A stretch of 35,949 nt of DNA from Mesostigma viride (GCA_009746045.1 RPFO01001568.1:1-35949); one strand, 5' to 3'; positions 1-11,922 are shown, numbered from the stretch's first letter. Notes: a model not told the origin generated them from the sequence alone. A program made the numbers and translations.

Positions 1-3000
1 TCGCCAAAGCTATTTCGCAAGACATGACGAGCAAGCCGGAGCTCCTCGACGCGAACGCAGACCTGAGCGGCTGCGCCAAGCCCTTGAAAATTCGTCTGTG
101 ACAGCTCGCCCTCAGGTCCTGGCAGCACCCGGGACACTATTCGATCGCACTGAGTGTCGCCCCGCACCCTCCCGGCTTAATGCCTCGCCCTCTGCATCGC
201 CTAGCAACAAGGTGGCCCAACGCACGGGCCGCCAGAACCGCACCCTAGCTGTCTGAGCGCGACTTTGACTCACAGGTTAATTTCTCGCACCTTTGACGCG
301 ACGAGGCCCAGCTATCTCCGACATGCCACCATCACGATACAGATGAAGTCGCTGCCGAATATTTATGGGTCGGACGCCTTTCCACACTCCCTGACCCTGG
401 TGCAGAAACGCCTCAGGGCCCCCTGTCGCGCTCCGCAATGGACCTGACCAGCGCCGGTCTTTTCTCATCGCAGGACACTGACTACCTGAGCCCCTAGGTT
501 CCGCGACCGCGCCTTCAGGCTCGCCGCCCTCATGTTACCATCCTAGCTTCAGCGCATCTCTGCAGACGGACCTCCTGGGTCCCCCTCCCCCTTGAGCCGA
601 ATCCGCCTGTCACTCCTGCCCTCACCTCCCAAGAAGCACATCTCACAGCACGTGACGCCCCTAGCTGGCAGATGGAAGCTGTGCCGGCCCGGCTGGCTGC
701 TTGAGCTCATCCACCATTATCCACCACACCTCGCAGCCCTTCCTCGCGCCCCCCCCCCCCCCCACTCTCCACCGGACGCCATCGAACGCCCCCGAGCTCG
801 AGCGTGACAATCGACAACTGCGCCTAAGACAAACGCCCATACGCACTCGCATGCCTGGCAACGTACACCGCAGGCTCACGCGGCCCTGGCGGTGAGAAGG
901 ACATGGCCGCCAAGCCAGCCCCGCTGGCCTGTTAGGCGGATGCCCCCCCCCCGACCTGGAGCGGACATAGATATGCCTGAGCCAAGAGCTCCCAGTCGCA
1001 TGCAGCAGCCAGAAGCTCGACCCTCCGCGAGAGGCCGAGCTGCTCTAGTGACGGTGCTCTATCCCGGGGGAAGCGCGGGGAGGGCTCAGTCCACAGTTTC
1101 TTGTTGACGTAAAGCCGTCCGCCCCGCCAGTACACTGTACCGGCCGGGGCTTTCGGTTTCATGGGCTTACTTGTGGCGATCATGATAGTCGGGCCACGTA
1201 CCAGAACGCATTCGATGCGGGCGTTGCTGCGGCTGAGCTGCATCCGGCGCCGGTCGTTGTCAAGGCGGCGAGGTGTTCACCAGCCTCTGGCCGCCGAGAG
1301 AGGAACCGAACTCGGGCTTGTGATGCCGGCGTGAATTAAGTGAGAACCACTGAACGAGGGGGCTCCCATGCGCCTTGTCACCATACGGAGGGCGGCGCGC
1401 CGCGGGTAGGCCGCCCAGCTGCAGTGATGTACGCACCTAGGCAGCTCCTATGCCACGCCAAGTTGCAGTGTTGTTTCGCTCGTCGAGAGAAGGACGGTCG
1501 TCGGAGAAAGAGCAGTCGTCTGGCCCGTCTCCTCCGGCTGCAAATCGTGATCGAGACGCCTCCGGTCTAGCTGAGGATGACCACACGATGGCAGCGGCGC
1601 GACGGTCCGGTCGGGGTCCCCGGGCGCGGCTCTTCTGGACAGCCCTAGCGTGGAGGGTATGACAATGGCCAAGTGGCATCCGGTCGATGGCGAGCAATCG
1701 TATTTGCCCATGCAGGGAGTTACTCACCTGCTGACCCGCAGGCCACATGTGTACCCCTACCTATAGCCTAGCCCACATACCTTCCACCCGCATGGGCTGC
1801 GGCTCGGCCTCTCCTCCAAGCCCCCCTGGGTGGCCTGTGCCATCTTCCCAGTACAGTCCTAATGTCAGGAGACCAAGTGGAATTAAATATATATGCAAAC
1901 ATAAAATTGACCCTGGCATTCGTGCCCATGACAGATCAACACACTTTTTTCGTCTTCTACCTCGAGAACCTATAGGGGTCAAATATTACAGTTTAGGGCA
2001 TGAATGGCGCCTGCCACTGCCGGACCTGCAAAGCGCGAATTTGGCCACATGGTGAGGTTCTCTAGGACCATATCAGGACAATAGTGTTCAACGCATGACC
2101 TGGCTATCCACCCGGTCCCCATTAGAGCATCTTTAACAACGCGGTAGGGAACCCTACGACGGGACTAATGATGGATGGGCCGCACAAGGAGGGATAAAAC
2201 AAGGCGCTACCCTGCTGTGGTCTCTCTATATATACGCAGTGCTTACAAGGTCTGCACAGGGTCGCGTGCACGTTGAAATTGGCAAGAATACGTGTGCGAT
2301 GGTTCTGAGGAATTGCCAGCCTTGGAACAGCCCCCCCAGTGCGGTTAAAACTTTTCTGAAGCATGAATGCCAACTTCTTTGAATCAGCCGGACATCCCCC
2401 GACTCGGCCACCCACGCCAGCCGCGAAAAAAACGGCTTATGGCATTGACCCGAAACACATATGAATGGCAAGCCAATACAGTTATCAAAACCAAGACTCG
2501 TCGGCTCCCACAGTGCAACGCTTTGTTGAGCGAATTCAGGGTGCACCCTGAAATTAACACGTAACCATACTGTAAATAATAACTGATTAGGAAAACACCC
2601 CCCTGAACGAGCGCAGGCCACTAGGACGCGGTGGTGTATTAACCACACATCCGAGTAAAAACTGCTAACTTACCGCACGTCGTGACGTGTAGCTGGCGCA
2701 GCGGACGAGCGAAAGATATGAGGACGTCAAAACATTAGATGCACGTCAAACCAAACTATGTGTGACAGTTATGTAGCACAGAGAGCGTCCCCTCTTTTAG
2801 GCAAGCGGGCTGGTCAAAACACCACGACAGCGTGGCATCATACACTCCAATCTCTAGGACACCCGGCAGTACTGGCTACTTACAGTCGCCCTCATCCAGA
2901 TGTTGCAAACAAAGTCGCCTGAAATCCGCAGCACCCGAGGGCTTCAGCTTGTCCCGAAGGAGCGAGCGCACCAAAGCTGGCCCCAAGCCCGGTCGACCCA

Positions 3001-3898
3001 ATGGATATAAACCACGCTTTGGCTGCGTTCTAGGTCCAAGATAATACCCGACAAGTGCAAGACATATTCGAAGTGCGCCGCTGCCAGCCTGCAACGTCCT
3101 AAAACACCTGGCGACCAAATGGAAATCGAGGCAAGAATCATCACGGCCCAGGCGGCTCCCATTTCCAAATATCGTTTCTAATCAAGACTAAATAAAAATG
3201 CGCCCACAAACATTTCCTGGCTGATTCGACACGCACCACTTGCTAATACACTAACAGTGTAGTCTGTGCCCCAAGACATCGACACCTCATCGCGAGAAGC
3301 GATCTTTGCACCCAGTTGATTCTGGCCGCTGTGCTGTACGCGCCTACACATAAATATCTTGCGGCAGAAAGATATTCCACAGCCTTTATAAGCATTCAAC
3401 TAACAGACTTCGTTTTGCTACTGGGCGCCGAAATGAATTAAACGCACGTGAACAACGCCTCGGCCCAACCGATGTCAGGATGCCCATATCACCTCACTTC
3501 ATTCCCGCACCCCACTCTTAATTCGCTCCAAAATCGGTTATATTTTGGTCGAGGTACCGACTTCCGCCATTATTCCCGCGTACCGGGTACGGAATCCGGG
3601 TTACATGTGCCGGTACCACGGGACTCGGCATCATGCCGGTCGCCGGTGGACATTGGGGGTACGGGCCATATGAGTGACCCCCCCCCCCGGTACCGCGGTT
3701 TATGCCACACTAGGACGAATTTAGGAGCCCAAAGCTCCTACAATTTATGACCGGGGGAGGATAACTGCTCTTGTGATTAGGAGCGCGCACTGAACCCACA
3801 TCGGAGCTGCAGGTCACCATAGCTGCACCCAGCAAGCAGTGATCGTTGTAGCAATCCTACCACTGCAGGTTGCGCCCTGATTGTATTACAAACCCCAT
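1..3898. other. Gene-free host-like region
   Basis: I see no supportable gene here. All open frames are short, overlap on both strands, and none matches a family I recognise. The stretch has a C15 homopolymer at 749-763 and a C11 run at 3678-3688. A short sequence at about 1342-1360 (gagaaccactgaac) recurs at about 6282. The longest frame is minus 2226-2648, which is compositionally ordinary and has no visible domain. The minus frame at 932-1243 starts with a true ATG but is also unrecognised. Confidence 0.5.
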
Positions 3899-3919
3899 AA
3901 TGCCCTTTCTCAGGGCATT
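3899..3919. repeat. Perfect 7-bp hairpin with YTTCTCA loop
   Basis: AATGCCC and GGGCATT pair perfectly around a seven-base loop, TTTCTCA. The same loop (CTTCTCA) and a related but different stem occur at 8,837-8,861 and, inverted, at 10,683-10,707. The function is unknown. It may be a transposon end or a structured RNA element. Confidence 0.5.
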
Positions 3920-4308
3920 CTTACATAATGCGCACCCCGAGCTAGTAATTATTAATTATTAATAATGGTGATGGCGGGTCGTAGTAGAGGTTGCCCTCTT
4001 TGCATTCAGAGCAGGTCTACAGCACCAGGAGCGCGCAGTCCGGAACAGGGGGCATCGCTGAGCCCAGTACAGCAGGGTTGGGTGCGGCGATCGGGTGGCC
4101 CCGTTCGCTCGCGATCTCGCCGGAGTTCACCTGCGTCACTGGCCGCGCCTGCATGGCATGCAGCTATGAGGGCGACGTGCTACCTTGTTTATAGCAACTG
4201 CCTCAAGTTAACAAGGTGGCTTGGCCCGGACGTACTCGGGCTGTCACTGGGGAGGTCACAGTGCGATGCATGCGCCGAAGGCTGTGGCCTCGGAAATTAA
4301 CTAAACCG

Positions 4309-4400
4309 TGCTCCCGTTGGGCAGTCACGGAGGCACCGAAGTGGTCTTTTTAGTAATCCCTGCATGTGGCCTCGGAAACTTTGGGTTTTGGTGAACAATG
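4309..4400 (+). repeat. Dispersed repeat family, copy 1
   Basis: Shares the ordered blocks 'ag tcacgg', 'caccgaagt' and 'ttagtaatccctg' with copies at 5354, 5658 and, inverted, about 7195-7010. It is too diverged to code for anything. Probably an old non-autonomous transposon or retroelement remnant. Confidence 0.5.
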
Positions 4401-4753
4401 TGCTCCTTGCGTAGCCGAGTATATTAACTGAGGGCTTGCTGTAAGTCGTGACTCTACTCAATTGCGTTTTGACTAGCGCAGCTTGGCGAGCGAGAAACGT
4501 GTGAGAGTGGGACCGTCAGCTAGGCGGGTTTCAGCTCATGGGCGGCGTTTCAGCCTTGACTGGCTGCTCAAGCCATTAGCGGCGCCAGCTCTCCGCCACT
4601 GCAGCTCGGACGATGGCAGTCCGTGCTGCTGCATGTGGGAGGGGTGCCGCTCTGCGAGGATGCTGCAGGTAGCTGGCTGTCGGGCTGCCGGTCTGCGCTC
4701 GTAAAGGAGTCGCTCCTAGAGGCCATTGCAGCGTAGCCAATCTTGGCTCAAGT

Positions 4754-4773
4754 CCTGGCGCCGCAGCGCCAGG
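4754..4773. repeat. GC-rich hairpin (8-bp stem)
   Basis: CCTGGCGC pairs with GCGCCAGG around a CGCA loop. It is closely related to the perfect palindrome at 4915-4934, about 160 bp away, so the two look like copies of one small element. Confidence 0.5.
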
Positions 4774-4914
4774 GTACTAAGCTAGCACATGGATGAATGC
4801 CTTCAAGTTACGCTCCGGTTCTTGAAGCAGCACTATTCCATGCCAGTAATTTGCACCGGGCGTTGGTGACCCTTTGCTCGCCAGGAGTCAGGCAGGAAAG
4901 AAGTTTCATTGGTC

Positions 4915-4934
4915 CTGGCGCCGCGCGGCGCCAG
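4915..4934. repeat. Perfect 20-bp GC palindrome
   Basis: CTGGCGCCGC is followed directly by its reverse complement GCGGCGCCAG. Each half carries a GGCGCC site. It is the sibling of the hairpin at 4754-4773. No gene lies near it, and its role is unknown. Confidence 0.55.
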
Positions 4935-5353
4935 AACTGATGAACATCGGCTCACTTGTGCCTTCGTCATGAGCGCTCAAGCAAGATTTCCAAGCAGGCC
5001 AAACCCGCTCGGGGCCGGCGCCGATCGAAGCGGCAGCATCGCCATTTGGTATGGGAAGTGGTTAGGTTCCATGGGCAGATTCATGGCGACGAATTGGTGA
5101 TAGGCATTAATAAGCGCCGCGAGGAGGCAGACCGGGGGCGGGCGTAGACGGCTGGGGATTAGCGCGAGATCGAAGGTGGTTGGGTAGTCCGCCGGAATGG
5201 TCGAGGAGCGTGCTGGTCGACATTCAGTGGGCCCAGCTCAATTTGTTTGTCGAGGCATGCGTTTCATGGTGCCCATGGCTGAAATACGAGTTACAGCCGT
5301 AACGCGAGTATACTAGCAGATCGGTCTTGAAATTGTTAATTTATTAAAAATCG

Positions 5354-5530
5354 TGCACCAGATTGGGGAGTCACCGTAGCACCGAAGTAGCTTTAATCCC
5401 TGTAGTATCATGGTGCATAGCAACATTGCAGGACGCGGAAAGGCAGAGACCCCTTCCTCCTTCATGGCATGCCAGAGGCACTCCTGCACAGCCTTGCAAT
5501 TCGGACACGATCAGATAGACCGACTCCGGC
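5354..5530 (+). repeat. Dispersed repeat family, copy 2
   Basis: Contains 'ggggagtcacc', 'agcaccgaagtagctttaat' and 'ggcagagacccc' in the same order as copies 3 and 4. The 'ggcagagacccc' block is followed in each copy by a similar CTTCAT/GCATGCC-rich tail. This is the longest plus-strand copy. No coding potential is visible. Confidence 0.55.
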
Positions 5531-5657
5531 AAGGTTTGTGGAGTGCTGATACAGTCCCTGTGAGCATATCATAAAGAGCGTGGGCTAGTTACGACTCATA
5601 GCCAGGGGTAATGGCCGTTCATACATTAATTAGTTAATTAGATTAATAAGCACACGT

Positions 5658-5800
5658 GCTTCCGGCTTAGGGGACTGGAGCACCGAAGTTGCTTCTCTCC
5701 TCTAAACTCCCATGTGTGTGACTACAGGAGAAAGCGGCAGAGACCCCCAGGTTCTCCTTCATGCCGAATGCAAAGGCATGCACGGCTGCATTCTCGGGCG
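5658..5800 (+). repeat. Dispersed repeat family, copy 3
   Basis: Carries 'gcaccgaagttgcttctct' and then 'ggcagagacccccaggt', spaced as in copy 2. It lies only about 130 bp after copy 2, behind an AT-rich ttaattag stretch. Probably a tandemly placed older insertion of the same family. Confidence 0.5.
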
Positions 5801-7009
5801 GCGCGCTAAAAGGACGGCTACCCGGATCCGGCAAACTCGTGCTGCAATTATGAAGATCCAGCGTAAGCGTTGGGCATTAATTACAAGTAGCGTGGCAAGT
5901 TAATCTGACATAGCCAGCCAGCGGCTGTAGCTAGCATGGCTGTACTAGCATAGGCTTAAGGCTTATGGCTGTTGTTTCCGTGCATGCGTCTGATGTGGCG
6001 GCAGCGTGATTAGGTGTGGTATGTGGCGCGGGTATGATGGCTGTTCTGAAAGGCTAAGCTAAGGCTGGCTGGTCGGGTAAGTAGGCTTGGTGTTGAACCC
6101 CACGGCAGCGCATCTGATCCAAGTGTCCGATACCCTAAATTTGGGCTTCAACGCAGAAAGTTCGCGTTGAAAGCTCCGCCGTGCAGACGATGTCCGCTCG
6201 TGGTCAGTGGCTCGTGGCTCGTGGCTCAGTTGCACATGGCTCCGTGGGCTGGGGCCTCGTGCAAGAAAATACCCGCAAGTACTGCGAGAACCACTGAACA
6301 AGGGTCTAGCTTCGTCAGTACATTCGGATAGCGGTGCCACTGTTTAATACGTCGTCATGCTGTGCCAGTCGTCGCTCCTACGAAGCCACGAGCCACGAGT
6401 CAGTGAATGCATGGCGGCTGCATGACTGCGTGGGTGCCCACGCCTGCCCCGCTCACAGGATAAGGCGGGGCTCCCCACCGTCCTTGCTCACCTTCCCTCG
6501 GCTGAGGACAAGGCAACGGTTCCTCTCGCGTTCGCAAGCGGGTAATGCACTGGACCTCACCTGGACGCCCTCGGCACGACACACTGACACCCGTCAGCAG
6601 CGAGCGAGCACACGGACTGTGGCGCGGCATATACCTCCGCCACGGCGAGGACCCCCGAGCGGCCATGCACAGGTGTCACTGGAAGGCGGAGGCCTGATGA
6701 TCAACCACAGATGGTGGACGCCCCAGCCGGCTAGAATAGCTTGCCGTAATATCCTGCCTATGCTTTAGTATCCATTGGTAGTCACTGCCGCTGGTGGCAA
6801 GCGCGATGCTTCTATGAATGTTCGGTTGTATAGCGTCTGCACGATACGCCTAGGTCATGGACGCGCTCACGCACGGATACGCACAGCCAGCCATAGCCTT
6901 AGCTTCATCCTCGTTACAGCCATGCTACGTCCTGGGTATGATCAGATCGAGGATGTGACTGGCCCACGCTCCGTTGTTATGCCATGCTCACTGGGTCTAT
7001 GCACCCACA
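5801..7009. other. Gene-free region
   Basis: No gene is supported. A short tandem of 'cgtggct' at about 6205-6230 has a partial inverted match (gccacgagccacgag) near 6380. Short ORFs such as 6334-6768 are arginine- and proline-rich and compositionally non-coding. Confidence 0.4.
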
Positions 7010-7195
7010 GATTGCCGAGTGCGTTAGCGTGGCCGGACCGTTTAGCTAGCGTGCCCCGAATGCGCTGTGCATTGCCTTTTAGGCATGGCAATGGAAGAGA
7101 CTGGCGGGGTCTCTGCCTAATTCTCCTGTTGTGCACACACAGGGAATTAAAGCACTGTCGGTAGCTCCGTGGACTCCCCAACGGGGAGCAGTGTT
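7010..7195 (-). repeat. Dispersed repeat family, inverted copy 4
   Basis: Read on the minus strand, it gives the blocks 'ttggggagtcc', 'agctaccga', 'gctttaattccctg' and 'ggcagagaccccg' in the same order as copies 2 and 3. The inverted orientation shows the family is dispersed rather than one tandem array. Confidence 0.55.
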
Positions 7196-8836
7196 TCAAT
7201 GGCGCTGGACGGCGGGAGCTGCGATTACATTTCACGCTTCGGCCCCGAATTCGGCGGTGAGGTATCACAACCGCTCGTCTTGTCTACCTCTATTAAGACG
7301 CCACGCTGATATATATTCGCCGAACTTCACTCATGCAATATGACAAGGCAAACGCTCGAACTACTACGTGGTAGCCACGCAGCTGGCCACTCGGCGCGCA
7401 TGATCGAACCAAGAAACAATTCCGCGGCAGCTCCGCGCGGTAGTCCGCCCGGCCTGCCTGGCATAGCAGCCAGCGATGACACTCGCAAGCGTTCGGTAGT
7501 GCGTGCACAAGTGATTCGCTCCCTGTTGGCCAGCTCCGCCTCCCCGGAGACCATCGCCTGATCCCAAATGCAATACCTTCGCCCAGCAGAACTATCGCCG
7601 CCAAGTAGAAGCCACGCTGTTCTACCGCTCCACGGTCAAAGTTCGCCATCACCACAGTGCGGCCCACGCATGACCCAAATGGCCCCGAGGCAAGTGCAAA
7701 TATGCACCATGCAAGTGGCCTCTTCGTCTATCGAGAGACTTACTACGCCTCGCTTTAGCCTGTGTGCCCCATCTCGCACAGCGATCAACCGCACGTTCGA
7801 GCATCCTCGACACGGCGGCAACTGACCTGGTTTAACACCCAGCTCAGTCTGCTGTTGTCGATCGGTTGCCCCCGCCCCAAAGCTCTCCAGCACGTCATTC
7901 TGTGCTCCCAGAAGTCGGGCCTCCACATGCGCAGTGGGGCTCGTCGATGCGATGTCTGGGCCCTTTCTGATTTCCGTTACCCACCTTCCGCTCCGCTCCT
8001 TAAGACGAGAGCCCGCGAACAGAGTACTCCCCTTGATCGCTTAGCCGCCAGAGATGTGGCAGCAAGGGGATACCGCGTGGCTGAACGCGTTCCGTCACTC
8101 ATCTTCCACCACGTTCAACCTCGGACCCTTACCCTCCTCGCCTCCACCGCCACGGCCACCACCGAGCATCCACCTGCGCCGGCGCCATCACCGCCCAGCT
8201 CCTCGAACATCGACAAGAGCAAGCGGCTCCACGACAACGGGCCATCGCCATTGGAGTGGCCTGCGTTACACGGCGGCGCTCAGCCGCCAGGCGGTGAAGA
8301 CATCGCGCGCCCGGCCGAGCATCCTGCGCGAGGCGCTGCAACGATCAGCTCCTCCCACCAGACCTGGGCGGACATGCATGGCTGAACGCACCAAGATTAC
8401 CACCTCACCACGGGCTCGCGGCCGCCGTCGCGGCACAGCTTCAGCTTTTTAAAGCAACAAACACTCGACCTCCGCGAGGAGGCCGACATCGCCACTGCGC
8501 AGCCATAACGTTCGTCATCGTCAAAGCACTTCCGACCGTCCGGCACAGCCAGCAGGTGAGGACTCCGAGTCTCTTGCAAGAGCGTTTACGCGCGACAATT
8601 CTTACCCCCATGGCACTCACTGGTGAGTAAGCTGCGGATGTCGACTGTCTGCATGCCTTCCCCGCGCGCGGGGCAAGGCTGGCCCGGCTCCCGGTGCTCC
8701 TCACCTTTGATTAGGGTGGATAAGCTCTCTGCTGTTGTTCCCCATAGGGGATAAACGCCGCAAGCAGCTCGCGAGGATCACTGATGTAGTCTACACCAGG
8801 TACCCTTGCGCAGGAAGTAGGGCTCCAAGAAAAGTC
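7196..8836. other. Gene-free region
   Basis: Overlapping open frames occur on both strands, the longest being plus 7762-8385. Their translations are low-complexity and rich in Arg, Ser and Pro, as expected from GC-rich non-coding DNA, and no motif is recognisable. I annotate no gene here. Confidence 0.4.
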
Positions 8837-8972
8837 ATATGCCCCTTCTCAGGGATATGTGCTATCCATGTGCTCCCAACGGAAATATATATTTGATCAG
8901 GCACTCCGCAAAGGTGAAAACCATTTGCGTTCAGTACCGGGCCGCGGAAAACGCGGAAAAACGCGATCTGCA

Positions 8973-9040
8973 AATGAATCCGACCGGAATCGAACTGGGG
9001 ACCTCTCGCACCAATTTTGCTGACTATAGGACGATAGGAA
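8973..9040 (-). pseudogene. tRNA-like fragment (T-arm/B box only)
   Basis: The minus strand contains AGTTCGATTCCGGTCGGAT, which resembles a tRNA T-arm and acceptor end, preceded by TTGGTGCGAGAGG. A recognisable D-arm (A box) and a complete acceptor stem are missing, and the T-stem pairs poorly. Just beyond it is a short tandem of 'ggactataggaaatatatat'. It could be a tRNA pseudogene or the tRNA-derived head of a SINE. Confidence 0.25.
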
Positions 9041-9884
9041 ATATATATGTAGGACTATAGGAAATATATATGTTCCAATGTGATTTGATTTAATTAAATG
9101 CCCTGTTCCCAAACGTTCGAGAACTGCACACGGTGCAAAGGCAAAAATCCGGAGGACATAACTTTCAAATGTGCGGCGTGAAACAAATGCCCATGTATGC
9201 CAGAAGACATCATGTTACTTTAGTGACGCGATGGTAATTCTATCAAGGAGACAACCAGCGCAGGCCAGAAATCGGGTGAATCCGGACCATGGTAGCGCGA
9301 GCCTGCCGTTATCTTGTCGGACGCGTGTTCGAGTCGTTCACCTGGGATGATGAAGTGAAATGGTGATGGAAATGTGTATCCGTGTGCATTGAAATTATGG
9401 CTGGCTTACGTGTAGCTAGCGACTAGATGACCTAGACGGTGGGCCGGAAACGCATGCTTGATCAGGGCGTGTAATTCTATAATCACAACAACTTATTGTT
9501 CGTGATCTATTAGTAATTACATTCACTGTAGACGACCTGAATGTAATTACTTTAATATCTTTGATATCAACAGTTGATAAGCCTGTACCAAACAATTCTT
9601 TTTCCAATTAAACATCACTATAAACGACTTGTATGGCTTTCGACTTCTATGGTTTCCATTGTACATCCATACTGTAATTCTAGCTTCAAGATTATAAGAC
9701 AACGAATCAGTGGGCACCGCAAACTCGGAACGGCTGCTATACTATACGCGATCCAGCCGGTCCACGACCTGTTTGTAGAGCTTGTGCCAAGGGGCAGCAC
9801 CAAACAGATGTGGGTGACGTTGCAAAAAACACCGGACTTGAGGAAGCATAATGTACCTCGGTCATATTCTTTGACCAACATACA

Positions 9885-10115
9885 ATGCAAGAGTTCAACA
9901 AGAGTCTTGATGAAATTGACACGATAAGTACAAAGACGGGAAAAACGATGCAACTGACTAAGAACAACACCATACTTCACTGTGTGGGAAAGGAGACTGT
10001 GAATATCAGGGTAGCGAATAACACATTTGATATATGCAACCCATCCAACTGGTTGCAAGCTAGCCTCAGTTTAGATAGGCTGGACCTCCAGGAAACAAAA
10101 GACAGACATGCATGA
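9885..10115 (+). CDS. Hypothetical ORF, 76 aa (possible gene remnant)
   Basis: An ATG at 9885 opens a 76-codon frame with ordinary, non-repetitive composition (includes NTFDICNPSNWLQ). It overlaps the end of another plus-strand frame (9574-9927) that also reads naturally at its 3' end. The two could be parts of one coding region broken by a frameshift near 9890. I do not recognise the protein. It lies between the inverted repeats at 8837 and 10707, so it could be a decayed passenger of that element. Minus-strand frames over the same bases (9618-10058) are an alternative, because lipase exons lie upstream on that strand. Confidence 0.25.
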   Translation: MQEFNKSLDEIDTISTKTGKTMQLTKNNTILHCVGKETVNIRVANNTFDICNPSNWLQASLSLDRLDLQETKDRHA

Positions 10116-10288
10116 TCAGTCATGTACATGAAGACAACCCTAGAAAGGGCAAAGGATTGAAATTCTTACATATTTGTATCTCGCATGTACTAAGAACAGC
10201 AACAACCATGTGTGAAAACCTTAATCGTGCTAATTAAATGTACTTACAGCATGAAAGTTATGGTTAATAGTATTTTCTGTGTGCACAC

Positions 10289-10465
10289 GTTGTCGAAACT
10301 TGGCAGCCAGCAATGCCGAGCTGAGGTCACGTTCGTAGCGTATGTGATTGTGGTCCATGAGAGCCTGCAGGATGTTCACCGGGTCCGAAATGAACTTGTC
10401 GATGCTGAGGATAAGTGCAGAATTGGCCTCCTCTGGTGTCAGCTTGGAGACGCGCACCCGAGACC
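10289..10465 (-). CDS. Class 3 lipase-like, exon B (partial)
   Basis: A minus-strand exon bounded by a good acceptor (TACAG, exon begins GGTCTCGG) and a possible donor (CAAC, then GTGTGC). It encodes VSKLTPEEANSALILSID and then ILQALMDHNHIRYERDL. The DH-x-x-x-x-Y pattern matches the region after the catalytic His in class 3 lipases, where an Asp-His pair precedes a Tyr. It enters in phase 1, exactly complementing the donor phase of the exon at 11,309, so the two splice in frame across an intron of 843 bp. Later exons are not identified. Family assignment is inferred from pattern, not from a search. Confidence 0.55.
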
Positions 10466-11308
10466 CTGTATGCCAACACACAATATGAACCACAATTACA
10501 CCAGTCCAACACGAGCACGTCCCATTTCACTAAAAAGTGGACGGGCGGATTAAAGACAACAACCTCCCATGTCCACACGGGTGCACACGCACACAGTTGT
10601 AGTGCAATACAAAGTTCTAACAGAAAATTACAATTAATTCATTAAGTAATTAAGAACAGACCTCCGTGGGGAGGATATGTAACACATATCCCTGAGAAGG
10701 GGCATATCGTTTTGAAAACAACCTGCAGGCGGTGCGTGTAAACTGACACCTACTCGGGGTGCACAACTGAGGTGCACCTGCACCACCATGTATTCCAACA
10801 GCTCAGTTAAGTTGCGGACATGCAGAAAATCACAATGCCAAAATAATAACCCAAACAGTCATGCATGCTGAAAAGTAATATTATCACCCAGTTGCCCACT
10901 GCTGAACTGACCTGCCTGCCTGTTTCAGACTACATCCATGCATGGGCATTGTAGGGCCACACCTATGAAACCTGGTATTGCCATGTGAAACTTGGGACAT
11001 GGCTTGAGCACTACGACCTTGTGTAGGTACGCATGTAAAAAAGAAAATCCCGGCACTACCTTTGGGATCCTGCATACAGTTTGTGCGACCCCAGGGAGCA
11101 CATGAAAATATGAGGCCTCCAAGCAAATGGTCAAGCAAGCACCAACTACCAAACAAGGTGCCAACCGCACATGGACCAATGAGACAACCAGACATCTATG
11201 ACCAAACTGCCAAACCAGAGCACCCTCAGATCCCATCTCTGCTCTACTATTCTGCTATGTTATATTTACTATTCCATGCCTGCAATACCCCCTAGTATGG
11301 GAACCCAC
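10466..11308 (-). other. Intron between lipase-like exons A and B
   Basis: On the minus strand it begins GTGGGT after AAGAG and ends ATACAG. It leaves one base of a split Gly codon on the 5' exon and two on the 3' exon, so the frame is kept. Part of the right inverted repeat (10683-10707) lies inside it. Confidence 0.55.
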
Positions 11309-11862
11309 CTCTTGCCTCGATGAAGAACACCTGCCCCATGTTCTCGTACAGGAAACGCGTGTCGGTGAGCATGTCGCCCCCCAGCAAGCTGCCCCGCCAG
11401 CTCAGCAGGTTGCGCAGCGCGGGCAGCCGCCGCGCCAGCTCGTACAGCGGGTCCACCAATAGGAACGCGCGGGGGACGACGTCGATATCAATCACGAAGG
11501 AGCGGACGTTGTCCAGCAACGGAAACACCGGCCGCGCAGGCCCGGGTGGGGGCACTGCAGCATTGCTAGCTGGTAAGGCCTCACTCGAAGCGGAGACCGC
11601 GGCAATGGCCACCGATGAGCCACTGGCAGTCGTCTCACGGCCACTGACGTGGCTACTGCTGCCACGCGCCCTGATTGGGCCGATCCTGCACCTGGCCTGC
11701 CGCAACCGACACTGTGGACACTTGGACCGACTCAACACTGTTGGCGCCGCGGGTTCCTCCTGCCTCATCGTTGGTACGGGCTCGACTCGTCGCCTCCCCC
11801 ACAACCACCTTAGTGGTGACCGACTGCGGGGGTGCATCGTCCTGCTGGGCAACTTGGATTTA
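11309..11862 (-). CDS. Class 3 lipase-like, exon A (partial, 5' end uncertain)
   Basis: The minus-strand frame has a low-complexity Ala/Ser/Pro segment followed by a conserved-looking block: VRSFVIDIDVVPRAFL and, 40 residues on, NMGQVFFIEARG. In class 3 lipases (PF01764; plant PLIP and DAG-lipase types) a D-x-VPR motif carrying the catalytic Asp region is followed by a strand ending Y-x-x-x-G-x-x-x-x-L. That is the pattern here. The Ser nucleophile (GxSxG) is not in this exon. The exon's 5' border is placed at a CAG near 11,862, but other acceptors are possible. Immediately beyond, palindrome DNA begins, so the N-terminal half of the enzyme is absent from the expected place. Confidence 0.55.
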
Positions 11863-11922
11863 ATTCTGTCACCCGGCACAATTTTCTCACACGCATGTAG
11901 TGGTATTCTTATTAATCTCATG

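Larger units (their letters stand above)
8837..10707. mobile_element. Candidate TIR-bounded element (1.87 kb)
   Basis: A 25-bp block at 8837-8861 (begins ATATGCCCC, ends ATATGTG) is repeated without mismatch as its reverse complement at 10683-10707. Weaker similarity continues about 20 bp further inward. The orientation is that of terminal inverted repeats. Each end can also fold on itself into a hairpin. The interior is AT-rich and holds the hypothetical ORF at 9885 and lipase exon B. I see no transposase and no convincing target-site duplication, so these may simply be two opposed copies of a dispersed hairpin repeat. Confidence 0.35.

Noticed and set aside
7762-8385. Plus-strand 207-aa frame
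   Set aside because: It starts at a non-ATG codon, overlaps other frames of equal quality, and is Arg/Ser/Pro-rich with no motif. It is best explained as GC-rich non-coding DNA.
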